From Frigidibacter sp. (lineage in GTDB: Bacteria; Pseudomonadota; Alphaproteobacteria; Rhodobacterales; Rhodobacteraceae), in contig NZ_JAUYTT010000025.1 in assembly GCF_030695035.1 (NCBI RefSeq), positions 1-64,000 on the forward strand: a stretch of 64,000 nt of DNA, read 5' to 3'. The notes beneath the pieces were generated by a model, which ran no database searches, had not been told where the DNA came from, and saw only the letters and a program-made list of their open reading frames with translations. The first letter of the stretch is position 1. Every line of letters begins with the position of its first letter. The position numbers and the translations under genes are program-made. This document shows, in pieces, positions 53,687-61,688 of this stretch.

Positions 53687-54127
53687 ATGACCAAGGCCCG
53701 TTTCCTGCCCGCCGCGATTGCCGCGTTGATGATCGCCCAGCCTGCCGCCGCCGATGAGGCGCAAAAGCTGATCACCATCCTGACCGCGCCCGAGCCGCAG
53801 ACCCAGCTGATGGCGATGGTGCTGACCATGAATGCCGTCGCCGCGGGCGCCGAGGCGCGGATCCTGCTTTGCGGTCCGGCCGCCGATATCGCGCTGAAGG
53901 AGGCCCCCGAAACCGCCACCGCCGGCCAGCCGCCGAAGGGCGCGAGCCCGCAGGGGTTGATGAAGATGCTGATGGAGAAGAACGGCGTGCAGGTAGAGGT
54001 CTGCGCCATCTACCTGCCGGGCAAGGGGGCCGATGCCTCGGTGCTGATCGACGGCGTGACGGCCGCAGCGCCTGATGCGATGGGCGCGGCGGTCATTGCC
54101 GAGGATACGCAGGTGATGAGCTTCTGA
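53687..54127 (+). CDS. Exported DsrE-like protein
   Basis: The 146-residue protein has a Sec signal peptide (FLPAAIAALMIAQPAAA, cleavage before DEAQ) and a DsrE/F-type alpha/beta domain: QTQLMAMVLTMNAVAAGAEA and ARILLCGPAADIAL, with a conserved-position Cys in LLCGPA and another in VEVCAIYLPG. DsrE-type proteins carry sulfur as cysteine persulfide. Periplasmic placement fits with the Tat-exported SQR at the head of the operon, making it a likely sulfur acceptor. Confidence 0.85.
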   Translation: MTKARFLPAAIAALMIAQPAAADEAQKLITILTAPEPQTQLMAMVLTMNAVAAGAEARILLCGPAADIALKEAPETATAGQPPKGASPQGLMKMLMEKNGVQVEVCAIYLPGKGADASVLIDGVTAAAPDAMGAAVIAEDTQVMSF

Positions 54128-54567
54128 TCCGGAATCAGTGCGAGGAGAGGGGCCGCCGGCTGTGCCGCGCGGCCCTTGGCATGTGGGGTGGTGGCGCAGA
54201 ATAGTGGCTTCGAGCCAGTCGCGTAATTCGGACCGCGCAGTTCGGGCGGGAAAAGGCGAGGCACTGCCTCGCCCCGCCCGTGCGGGACCTGCCACCCGGA
54301 GCCGCTGGCCACACGAGACCGTGAGGACAGCGCCCGACCTGGTGGGCGAGAAGCGCCCGCCAAGGGCGGGGCGGGCGCTGGCCGGGCCCTTTGTGGGCCC
54401 GTCCGTGACAGTGGAGAGGGCGCGGCGTGGCGAAGGCGATGGCCTTCGCCAAGGCAAGCGGCACAGGTGGGTCGGCTACTGTCCGCCCCGTCCGTTCGGC
54501 GGACCCTCACGGCTTGCGTATCGGCGGGCCGCATCAAGCCGGGATCCGGCGCTCCCGCCCCCGCTCC
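54128..54567. other. Intergenic region between convergent DsrE-like and ssb genes
   Basis: No gene is supported in these 440 bp; open frames match those over the other copy of the structured repeat and are not conserved as protein. The structured repeat occupies 54240-54450. The rest shows nothing recognisable apart from a CGTCCGTTCGGCGGAC dyad near 54488. Confidence 0.6.
54240..54450 (-). repeat. 215-bp structured 3'-region repeat, copy 2
   Basis: Inverted copy of 11400-11614. On the minus strand it starts with GCGAAGGCCATCGCC (118 nt past the ssb stop) and ends with GGCGAGGCAGTGCCTCGCC then TTTTCCCGCCC. Hairpin stems are kept: in the middle stem one C-G pair is replaced by T-G wobble and one C-G by a mismatch. 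As with copy 1 it lies 3' of a gene, here ssb, in the same orientation. Confidence 0.75.
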
Positions 54568-55107
54568 TCAGAACGGAATGTCGTCGTCCAGATCCTGACG
54601 CGCCGCGCCGCCACCGCCGCCGCCCGACCGGCCGCCGGAGGAGCCGCCCGAACCGCCGCCATAGCCGCCCGAAGACCCGCCACTGCCATAGCTCTCGCCG
54701 CCGCCATAGCCTTCATCCCGGTCGCTGGACCCGCCACCGCCGCCCGAGGCATCGCCGCGGCCGCCCAGCATTGTCATGGTGCTGCGGAAGGGGCGCAGGA
54801 CGACCTCTGTGGTGTATTTGTCGGCGCCCGACTGGTCTTGCCATTTGCGGGTTTCCAGCTGGCCCTCGATATACACCGTCGAGCCCTTGCGCAGGTATTG
54901 CTCGGCCACCCGCACGAGGTTCTCGTCGAAGATCGCGACCGAATGCCATTCGGTGCGCTCTTTGCGCTCACCGCTTTGCTTGTCGCGCCAGTTTTCCGAG
55001 GTGGCGATGCGCAGGTTGCAGACCTTGCCGCCGTTCTGGAAGCTGCGCACCTCGGGGTCGCGCCCCAGATTGCCGACCAGAATGACCTTGTTGACCGAGC
55101 CCGCCAT
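54568..55107 (-). CDS. ssb: Single-stranded DNA-binding protein
   Basis: Binds single-stranded DNA at the replication fork. The 179-residue protein starts [20 protein letters not shown], has the OB-fold core ([43 protein letters not shown]), a long Gly/Ser-rich linker (about residues 118-168) and the acidic tip DLDDDIPF that recruits partners. GGGAGG precedes the ATG. The Gly-rich linker is longer than in E. coli. Copy 2 of the structured repeat lies downstream. Confidence 0.96.
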   Translation of the reverse strand: MAGSVNKVILVGNLGRDPEVRSFQNGGKVCNLRIATSENWRDKQSGERKERTEWHSVAIFDENLVRVAEQYLRKGSTVYIEGQLETRKWQDQSGADKYTTEVVLRPFRSTMTMLGGRGDASGGGGGSSDRDEGYGGGESYGSGGSSGGYGGGSGGSSGGRSGGGGGGAARQDLDDDIPF

Positions 55108-55403
55108 TGCGTGCCTCCCCCTGAGCTTGTGCCGGATCACGCCCTTGGGCGGCCCCGCGAATCCCGAAAATTGGCTTCCGGTTAGACCATCCGATCAGGG
55201 TTAAGGAAAGCCTAATTCTCCCCTGACCAGCGCCGCGGCAGGGGTGAGGGCTGGCCCGCATCGGCAGGATGCTGCCGCTTTGCGGCCCATCGCCGCAAGC
55301 GGCGCTCCGCATCGCAGCGAGGGCCCCGCGCCTGAAGACTCGCACAAACGCGAAAACCCGCTATAGTCGGCCGCTGGGACAGTGGGCAACGGGTGGACCA
55401 GAC

Positions 55404-56057
55404 GTGACAAAAGCCATGCTGCGGGATGCGGTCGGCAGGCGCCGGACGTATCGGTCTGCTTCGCTGCGGGCCGGACTTTCGCTGGCCGCCTTGCTGGTTG
55501 CCGGACCGGCCCTTGCCGAGGGGTTGTCTGCTTCGGGATCCGCCAAGAACCGCGCGATGCTGTTCCAGAACCAGACCCGCCTGCTCGATACCCGCGGCGC
55601 GCAGCAATATGAAAACTCGGTGCGCTACCAGCCGAATTTCGATGCGGCGAGCCGCACTGTGACGGGGGCGGTGCCGCGCTATGCCGGCAAGTACAAGGGC
55701 GAGTATCTGGAGGTGGCGAAGGCCGCCGCCCGCCGCCACGGCATCCCCGAGGACTTGTTCCTGCGCCTTGTGCAGCAGGAGTCCGGCTGGAACCATGGGG
55801 CGGTATCGCCCAAGGGCGCGGCCGGTCTGGCGCAGCTGATGCCCGGGACCGCGGCGCTGTTGGGGGTGGATTCTTCCAATCCGGCGGAGAACCTCGAGGG
55901 CGGGGCCCGCTATCTGAAGATGATGTATGACCGCTTCGGCAACTGGCGCCTCGCGCTGGCGGCCTACAATGCCGGGCCGGAAGCGGTGCAAAAGCACGGC
56001 GGCATCCCGCCCTATGCCGAGACCACCAATTACGTGAAGGTCATTCTGGGTAGCTGA
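55404..56057 (+). CDS. Exported lytic transglycosylase (SLT domain)
   Basis: Cleaves peptidoglycan glycan strands. The 217-residue protein has a signal peptide ([20 protein letters not shown]) and a C-terminal SLT domain: the catalytic Glu in [15 protein letters not shown], then [17 protein letters not shown] and [15 protein letters not shown]. The GTG at 55404 is chosen; an ATG at 55416 is equally possible. A -10-like CTATAGT lies 40 bp upstream. It diverges from ssb. Confidence 0.88.
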   Translation: MTKAMLRDAVGRRRTYRSASLRAGLSLAALLVAGPALAEGLSASGSAKNRAMLFQNQTRLLDTRGAQQYENSVRYQPNFDAASRTVTGAVPRYAGKYKGEYLEVAKAAARRHGIPEDLFLRLVQQESGWNHGAVSPKGAAGLAQLMPGTAALLGVDSSNPAENLEGGARYLKMMYDRFGNWRLALAAYNAGPEAVQKHGGIPPYAETTNYVKVILGS

Positions 56058-56069
56058 CGGCCGCGGCCC

Positions 56070-56099
56070 AAAAAAATGGCCGGGCACAAGGCCCGGCCA
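56070..56099 (-). terminator. Rho-independent terminator of the DUF1127 gene
   Basis: Perfect 9-bp stem TGGCCGGGC/GCCCGGCCA with a 5-nt loop, followed on the minus strand by seven T residues. It may also serve the convergent lytic transglycosylase gene in part. Confidence 0.8.
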
Positions 56100-56145
56100 G
56101 GAAGAGGGTATCCGTCAGGGGTTGGCGGAACCCAAACTTGAGGCG

Positions 56146-56370
56146 TCAGCTGAGCCAGAACGGCTTGGCGACCTCTTGCCGCGCATGCAGCGGGTCGACG
56201 CCGATATCGCGCAGCAGGTAATCGTCCAGCCGGGCCAGCGACTTCCGGGTGGCGCGGCGGGTGGTATAGGTGGAAATCGCGGTGGCAACCTGACGCAGGA
56301 TCCCGGCGCGGCGCGGCAGCGTCACGCCATTGGAGGCGGATTGCGAGGCGTTGAGCAGCAGGGTCGACAT
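56146..56370 (-). CDS. DUF1127 (YjiS-like) small protein
   Basis: The 74-residue protein ends with a DUF1127 helix pair: TRRATRKSLARLDDYLLRDI, GVDPLHARQEVAKPFW. Small DUF1127 proteins in alphaproteobacteria act in RNA and phosphate/carbon metabolism and are often stress-induced; the Arg-rich domain can bind RNA. AAGG precedes the ATG. It is divergent from the MocR gene and may be its target. A strong terminator follows. Confidence 0.88.
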   Translation of the reverse strand: MSTLLLNASQSASNGVTLPRRAGILRQVATAISTYTTRRATRKSLARLDDYLLRDIGVDPLHARQEVAKPFWLS

Positions 56371-56389
56371 CTGGAAACCTTTTGTGTTG

Positions 56390-56469
56390 ATACAATGATC
56401 GGTGTTTGGTAGGCGTATGAATACAAAGCCGCAGGCATCCCTTCCAGAGAAACATTGTGACTGATACAA
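56390..56469. promoter_or_regulatory. Three ATACAA direct repeats between DUF1127 and the MocR gene
   Basis: ATACAA occurs at 56390, 56421 and 56464 in the same orientation, spaced 31 and 43 bp. MocR-type dimers such as GabR bind two direct repeats about 30 bp apart, so the first two copies are good operator candidates; the third overlaps the start of the MocR gene. Confidence 0.5.
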
Positions 56470-57866
56470 CTTGGTGTCCCGATCTGGGACAATTCGCTGG
56501 TCCCAAATATCTTGCCCTCGCCCATGCGCTGCGCGACGCGGTGCGCGATGGTCGGCTGAACGAGGGCGTGAAGCTGCCGCCCGTGCGGGAACTGGCCTGG
56601 CGGATCGGCGTGACCCCCGGCACCGTGGCGCGCGCCTACACCATCGGCACCGATGAGGGGCTGCTGGAAGCGGCCGTAGGCCGGGGCACCTTCGTAGCCG
56701 CCCGCGCGCCCCGCCTTGGGCCGAGCCAGCCGCTGCATGTCGAGCGGCCGGAAGTGGATGCCCAGGGCTGCGGGCCGGTGGATCTGCGGTCCCCGCAATT
56801 GCCCGATGTCGGCCAAAGCGCCGCGCTGGCCGAGGCGATGGTGCGGGTGTCGGGGCAGATCGGGTCGGATTGGCTGGAATATCCCTCGCTGCGACGGGAC
56901 AAGCCGCTGCGGGAGGCGCTGGCCGCATGGCTGCAGGGCAGGGTGCTTGGCGCCTTCGATGCCGATGAGATTGTACCCGCACATGGCGGACAATCGGCGA
57001 TGAACCTTGTGTTGCAATGCTGCCTGCGCGGCGACCGACCCGTGGTGTTCGCCGAAGAGCTGGCCTATCCGGGCTTTCGCCATGCCGCACGGCTGAACCG
57101 GGCCGAGATGGTGCCGGTGGCGATGGACGGGCAGGGCTTGCGCGCCGATGCGCTGGATGCGGCCTGCCGGCGCCATGGCGGGCGGATCCTGTTCCTGACG
57201 CCGGAGGCGCAGAACCCCACGACGGTTCGGATGCCGCTGGAACGGCGCGAAGAGATCGTGGCGGTGGCCCGTGCCCATGACCTGCAGATCATCGAGGATG
57301 ATTGCTATTCCGTCCCCGGCGGGGCCGAGCCTGCCCTGCGCGCGCTGGCGCCGGAACGGGTGTGGCATGTGACCAGCCTGTCGAAATCGGTCTCGGCCGG
57401 TCTGCGGATGGGCTTTATCGTCACCCCGCGCGGCATGGGCGAGGCCGGGCGGTTGACGGCACAGCACAGCTTCTTTGGCCTTGCGCGCCCGTTGACCGAT
57501 ATCGTTACCGACCTGCTGGTGTCCGGCCGGGCGGCGGAACTGCGCGACCGGGTCAATGCCGTCTATGCGCGGCGGCTGACCACGGCGGTGAACGCGCTTG
57601 GCCGCTATGACCTGTCCTGGCAACCGGGGCTTTCCTTCCTGTGGCTGCGGCTGCCGATCGGCTGGCGCGCCTCTACCTTTGCGCGCGAGGCGGAAGGGGC
57701 GGGGGTGCTGATCCGCTCTGCCGATGAATACGCGCTGCAGGATGGCCATGCGCCGAATGCGGTGCGGATCGCGGTGGCGGCGGGTGTGAGCGAAGAGCGC
57801 TATGCCGCCGCCTTGGCGACGCTGGCGCGGCTGCTGGCGCGGCCGCCCGGCGATCTGCCGGTCTGA
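56457..57866 (+). CDS. MocR-type regulator (GntR winged helix fused to aminotransferase fold)
   Basis: The 469-residue protein has an N-terminal GntR helix-turn-helix (YLALAHALRDAVRDGRLNEG, KLPPVRELAWRIGVTPGTVA) and a fold-I PLP domain with the aldimine Lys in VTSLSKSVSAGLRMGF and Asp/Tyr contacts in IIEDDCYSVPGG. MocR proteins sense amino compounds or PLP rather than catalyse. GTG start. Upstream direct repeats suggest self-regulation. Downstream lie a degraded aldehyde dehydrogenase and a polyamine-type ABC transporter, its likely regulon. Confidence 0.9.
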   Translation: MTDTTWCPDLGQFAGPKYLALAHALRDAVRDGRLNEGVKLPPVRELAWRIGVTPGTVARAYTIGTDEGLLEAAVGRGTFVAARAPRLGPSQPLHVERPEVDAQGCGPVDLRSPQLPDVGQSAALAEAMVRVSGQIGSDWLEYPSLRRDKPLREALAAWLQGRVLGAFDADEIVPAHGGQSAMNLVLQCCLRGDRPVVFAEELAYPGFRHAARLNRAEMVPVAMDGQGLRADALDAACRRHGGRILFLTPEAQNPTTVRMPLERREEIVAVARAHDLQIIEDDCYSVPGGAEPALRALAPERVWHVTSLSKSVSAGLRMGFIVTPRGMGEAGRLTAQHSFFGLARPLTDIVTDLLVSGRAAELRDRVNAVYARRLTTAVNALGRYDLSWQPGLSFLWLRLPIGWRASTFAREAEGAGVLIRSADEYALQDGHAPNAVRIAVAAGVSEERYAAALATLARLLARPPGDLPV

Positions 57867-57871
57867 CCCGG

Positions 57872-58348
57872 GTGGACGGTGATCTTTCCGAACGGCGGCT
57901 GACGCATTTTGTGGGAGGGGCCTGGCGCGCGCCGCTGTCACAGCGGATGGCGGGCGGGCCGCGCGGCCGCCGGGTGCTGGCGGGGCCCGAGGATCTGGCG
58001 CGGGCGATGGCGGTGGCTGCAGCTGCTGCGCCGGAGTGGGCGGCTCTGCCAACTGAAATGCGCGCCGGGCTGATGGCCGAGGCGGGGCTGGAGGTGCCTT
58101 TGGCGCCGCATACGGCCCCCGCTGCGCCGCTGCTGCTGCGCTTCACCCTGCCTCAACCTGCGAAGCTTGGCGTGCTGCTCGCCTCGGGCCATGCGCTGGT
58201 CTTGGTGAGCCCGCGCGCGACCCCGCGCGCCATGTTGGGCCTGATAGAGGCGCTGCGCGGGGCGGGGTTGCCGCCGGGGGTGCTGAACCTGCTCAATGGC
58301 CACGCTGCCGACCTGCGGCAAACCTCCAGCGCCCGAAGCCGCGATTGA
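57872..58348 (+). pseudogene. Truncated aldehyde dehydrogenase remnant
   Basis: A 158-residue frame (GTG start, 5 bp after the MocR gene) matches only pieces of the aldehyde dehydrogenase N-terminal half: THFVGGAWRAPLS at the start and LGVLLASGHALVLVSPRATP with GLPPGVLNLLNGHA near the end. The spacing between these blocks is shorter than in intact enzymes, and the catalytic Glu and Cys regions are absent. Reading frame is still open, so it may be a relic or a repurposed short protein. Confidence 0.65.
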
Positions 58349-58498
58349 GCCCTTCTCCGCCGCCCAAATTCTAGGCGTCTGCCAAAGCTTCACGCGCCGC
58401 GGGGGCAAGTCCCGGCGATTGGGGCCTTTTCACGCGCCCTGTCCTGTGCAAACTGAGCCCAACACGGCGCGGCAGGTGACGCGGGGGACCGGGGCGGC

Positions 58499-59392
58499 AT
58501 GGAAGAAAAATCGTGGTGGGACCGCTTCCGGCGGACCGAGGCTTTCGCCGGATACACGCTGATCAGCCCCACCGCGCTTTACGCGCTGCTGCTGCTCGTC
58601 GCGCCGTTGGCGACAATCCTGGCCTATTCCTTCCTGACCGACGGCGATTCCGTGACCCGGCTGGTCTGGGAGTTCACCTTCGACAATTACATCACCACCT
58701 GGACGCAGCCGATCTACCGCGCGGTGATGATGCGGTCTTTGTCCGTCTCCATGATGGTCACCGCGGTGACGGTGATCCTGGCCTTTCCGGTGGCCTATTA
58801 CGTGTCCTTCCACGTCGCGCCCGACCGCAAGTCCTTGTGGCTGTTCCTGATCACCATCCCGTTCTGGACCAGCTACCTGATCCGGGTGTTCCTGTGGAAG
58901 GTGATCCTTGGCTATAACGGTGTCATCAACTCTGGCCTGACCTCGCTGGGGCTGATCGACGAGCCGCTGACCTTCATCCTGTATAACGTCAACTCCATCG
59001 TCCTGACGCTGGCCCATGCCTATGCGCCCTTCGCCATCCTGCCGATCTTCGTGGCACTGGAGAAGATCGACCGCTCGCTGCTCGAGGCCGGGCAGGACCT
59101 GGGCGAATCGCGGATCATGACCTTCTGGCGAGTGACGCTGCCCCTGGCGATGCCGGGCGTGGTGGCGGCGGTGCTGATCGTGCTGATCCCGACCATTGGC
59201 GACTATGTGACCCCGCAGCTGATCGGCGGCGGCAAGATCCCGATGATCGCCAACCTGATCCAAAGCCAGATGCTCGATCAGGACAACCGCCCCCTGGGTT
59301 CGGCGCTGGCGGTGTCGGCCATGCTGATCGTGACGGTGGTGGCGCTGGCCTTCGTGCTGCTGAACGCCCGGTTCCTGCGGGTGAAGAAATGA
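58499..59392 (+). CDS. Polyamine-type ABC transporter permease (PotB/PotH-like)
   Basis: The 297-residue inner-membrane protein has six predicted helices and the EAA loop EAGQDLGESRIMTFWRVTLP that docks the ATPase. The YTLISPTALYALLLLVAPL opening and IRVFLWKVILGYNGVINS are typical of PotB/PotH. It is first of three transporter genes; the substrate-binding protein gene is not in the window. Spermidine or putrescine uptake is inferred from the family. Confidence 0.88.
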   Translation: MEEKSWWDRFRRTEAFAGYTLISPTALYALLLLVAPLATILAYSFLTDGDSVTRLVWEFTFDNYITTWTQPIYRAVMMRSLSVSMMVTAVTVILAFPVAYYVSFHVAPDRKSLWLFLITIPFWTSYLIRVFLWKVILGYNGVINSGLTSLGLIDEPLTFILYNVNSIVLTLAHAYAPFAILPIFVALEKIDRSLLEAGQDLGESRIMTFWRVTLPLAMPGVVAAVLIVLIPTIGDYVTPQLIGGGKIPMIANLIQSQMLDQDNRPLGSALAVSAMLIVTVVALAFVLLNARFLRVKK

Positions 59393-59423
59393 CGGGTGCG
59401 AGACGCCGGAAGGAGAGCCGCGG

Positions 59424-60230
59424 ATGAAGGGTCAGGGTCTGCGCCTTTACGCCATACTTTATCTGATTTTCCTCTATGCGCCGATCGTGCTGCTGCCGAT
59501 CTTCGCCTTCAACGATGCCACCATCATCTCTTTCCCGCTGCGCGGCTTTACCACCAAATGGTTCGCCGCGCTGGCGGATCTGCCCACCCTGCATCTGGCG
59601 CTGAAGAACTCGCTGATCATCGCAGTGTCATCGTCCGTGCTGGCGACGACGCTGGGGATCTTCGCCGCACGCGCCTCGACCCGGTATGAGTTTCCGGGCA
59701 AGGGCGGGCTGATGGGGCTGATCATGCTGCCGCTGGTGCTGCCCGAGGTGATCGTGGCCATGTCGCTGCTGATGGTGCTGCTGGGGATCGGGATCGACCT
59801 TGCGATCTGGACGGTGATCCTTGGCCACACGCTGATCTGCACGCCCTTTGCCATCGCGATCCTCTCGGCGGCGTTCCAGAGCCTCGACAAGTCGCTGGAG
59901 GAGGCGGCCTATGATCTGGGCGAGAGCAAGCTGTCGACCTTCCGGCTGATCACCCTGCCGCTGGTGATGCCGGGGATCATATCCTCGCTGCTGATCTCTT
60001 TCACCATCAGCCTCGATGAATTCATCATCGCCTTCTTCCTTGCCGGGTCGGAGCCGACGCTGCCGGTCTATATCTACTCGCAGCTGCGCTTCCCCAAGCA
60101 GATCCCGGCGATCATGGCGCTTGGCACCATTCTTGTCGCGCTGTCGGTGCTGCTGCTGACCATCGCTGAATATTTCCGCCGCCGCGGGCTGAAGAAGACC
60201 GGCGCCAAGGATACCGGAGGCTTCCTGTGA
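59424..60230 (+). CDS. Polyamine-type ABC transporter permease (PotC/PotI-like)
   Basis: The 268-residue protein has six hydrophobic helices, the opening YLIFLYAPIVLLPIFAFND and the EAA loop EEAAYDLGESKLSTFRLITL. It is the second permease of the heterodimer with the preceding gene. Its stop overlaps the ATPase GTG start (GTGA), so stoichiometric translation is expected. Confidence 0.9.
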   Translation: MKGQGLRLYAILYLIFLYAPIVLLPIFAFNDATIISFPLRGFTTKWFAALADLPTLHLALKNSLIIAVSSSVLATTLGIFAARASTRYEFPGKGGLMGLIMLPLVLPEVIVAMSLLMVLLGIGIDLAIWTVILGHTLICTPFAIAILSAAFQSLDKSLEEAAYDLGESKLSTFRLITLPLVMPGIISSLLISFTISLDEFIIAFFLAGSEPTLPVYIYSQLRFPKQIPAIMALGTILVALSVLLLTIAEYFRRRGLKKTGAKDTGGFL

Positions 60231-61354
60231 ACACCGTCCCCCACGCCGCCCCTGCGCCCATCGCCTCGCGCCCGACGATGATCGAGTTCCGGGACGTGCA
60301 TAAATATTACGGCGATTACCACGCGCTGCGCGGGATCAACGCCACCATCAAGGCGGGTGAGTTCTTCTCGCTGCTGGGGCCGTCGGGCTGCGGCAAGACC
60401 ACGCTGCTGCGGACGATTGCCGGGTTCGAGGATATCTCGTCCGGCGCGGTGCTGATTGATGGCAAGCACATGGCCGATGTGCCGGCGAACGTGCGGCCCA
60501 CGAACATGGTGTTCCAGTCCTACGCCATCTTCCCGCATTTGACGGTAGAGCAGAACGTGGGCTTCGGCCTGCGCCGCGAGGGTGGCACCAGTGCCGAGAA
60601 GGCCCGCCGTGTGGAAGAGGCGCTGGAGATGGTCGGCCTCAAGGGCTATGGCAAGCGCGCCGCTCATGCGCTGTCTGGCGGGCAGCGGCAGCGCGTGGCA
60701 CTGGCACGGGCGCTGATCCTCAAACCCAAGGTGCTGCTGCTGGATGAACCCTTGTCGGCGCTGGACAAGAAGATGCGCGAGCAGATGCAGGTGGAGCTGA
60801 TCCGCCTGCAGCGGCAGGTGGGCATCACCTTCATTCTGGTGACCCATGACCAGGAAGAGGCGCTGGTGATGTCGGACCGCATCGCGGTGATGTTCGAGGG
60901 GCAGATCGCGCAACTGGCCGATCCGGAGACTTTGTATCGCCGCCCGAACTCGCGGCAGGTGGCCAATTTCATCGGCGTTATGAACTTCCTTCCGGCACGC
61001 GTGCTGACCGAGGCCGCGGGCCGCATCGCCATCGACGTGCAGGGGCTTGGCCAGACCGAGATCGACGCGACGCAAGCGCCGGGCGCCATCACCGGCGGTG
61101 AGACCAGCGTGGGCTTCCGGCCCGAGACGCTGACCATGCTTTATGAAGGCCAGACCACCACCGAGCGCGAGACCCCCGGCACCATCGAGGAGGTCGTCTA
61201 TTACGGCGACATGACCTATTACGACGTCCGGCTCGACGGGGTGGACAGCCCGGTGCGGATCTCCATGCGCAACGTCTTTGGCCGCCCGGTGCTCGACATC
61301 GGCACCCGCACCCGCGTGGCGTGGAGCGCCGGGGCGCTGGTACTGTTCCGGTGA
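60227..61354 (+). CDS. Polyamine-type ABC transporter ATPase (PotA/PotG-like)
   Basis: The 375-residue protein has Walker A GPSGCGKTT, Q-loop FQSYAIFPHLTV, signature LSGGQRQRVALARAL, Walker B LLLDEPLSALD and a C-terminal TOBE regulatory domain (TSVGFRPETLTMLYEGQT). The GTG start overlaps the permease stop. A tail stop overlaps the next GTG gene, continuing the operon. It energises the two permeases. Confidence 0.93.
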   Translation: MNTVPHAAPAPIASRPTMIEFRDVHKYYGDYHALRGINATIKAGEFFSLLGPSGCGKTTLLRTIAGFEDISSGAVLIDGKHMADVPANVRPTNMVFQSYAIFPHLTVEQNVGFGLRREGGTSAEKARRVEEALEMVGLKGYGKRAAHALSGGQRQRVALARALILKPKVLLLDEPLSALDKKMREQMQVELIRLQRQVGITFILVTHDQEEALVMSDRIAVMFEGQIAQLADPETLYRRPNSRQVANFIGVMNFLPARVLTEAAGRIAIDVQGLGQTEIDATQAPGAITGGETSVGFRPETLTMLYEGQTTTERETPGTIEEVVYYGDMTYYDVRLDGVDSPVRISMRNVFGRPVLDIGTRTRVAWSAGALVLFR

Positions 61355-61635
61355 CGGAGTCGCAATTGGTCCATCTGAACGGCTGGCTGCGCTGCAAGGA
61401 TGCCGCCGAGTCGGAAACGGTGGCGCAGTATCTGCCCGAGCATGTGCGGCTGACACTGGCCGAGCCGGGATGCGTCCGGTTTTCGATCGAGCAGACCGAA
61501 GACCCGCTCGTCTGGAGCGTCAATGAAACTTTTGTCGATGCGGCGGCCTTCGCAGCGCATCAGGCGCGCAACCGCGCCTCGGACTGGTTCCGTGCGACCA
61601 TCGGGATACAGCGCGATTTTCCACGCACCGGCTAG
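61351..61635 (+). CDS. Antibiotic biosynthesis monooxygenase (ABM)-like small protein
   Basis: The 94-residue product has a ferredoxin-like ABM/quinol monooxygenase pattern: LNGWLRCKDAAESETVAQYL, HVRLTLAEPGCVRFSIEQTE and WSVNETFVDAAAFAAHQARN. Such small dimers include YgiN-type quinone-acting proteins. The GTG overlaps the ATPase stop (GTGA), so it is the last gene of the transporter operon, although no functional link is evident. Confidence 0.8.
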   Translation: MTESQLVHLNGWLRCKDAAESETVAQYLPEHVRLTLAEPGCVRFSIEQTEDPLVWSVNETFVDAAAFAAHQARNRASDWFRATIGIQRDFPRTG

Positions 61636-61688
61636 GCTGGACATTTCCCAGGGCCCGCCCGACAAGTCCGATGTCGGGGGGACGCGTA

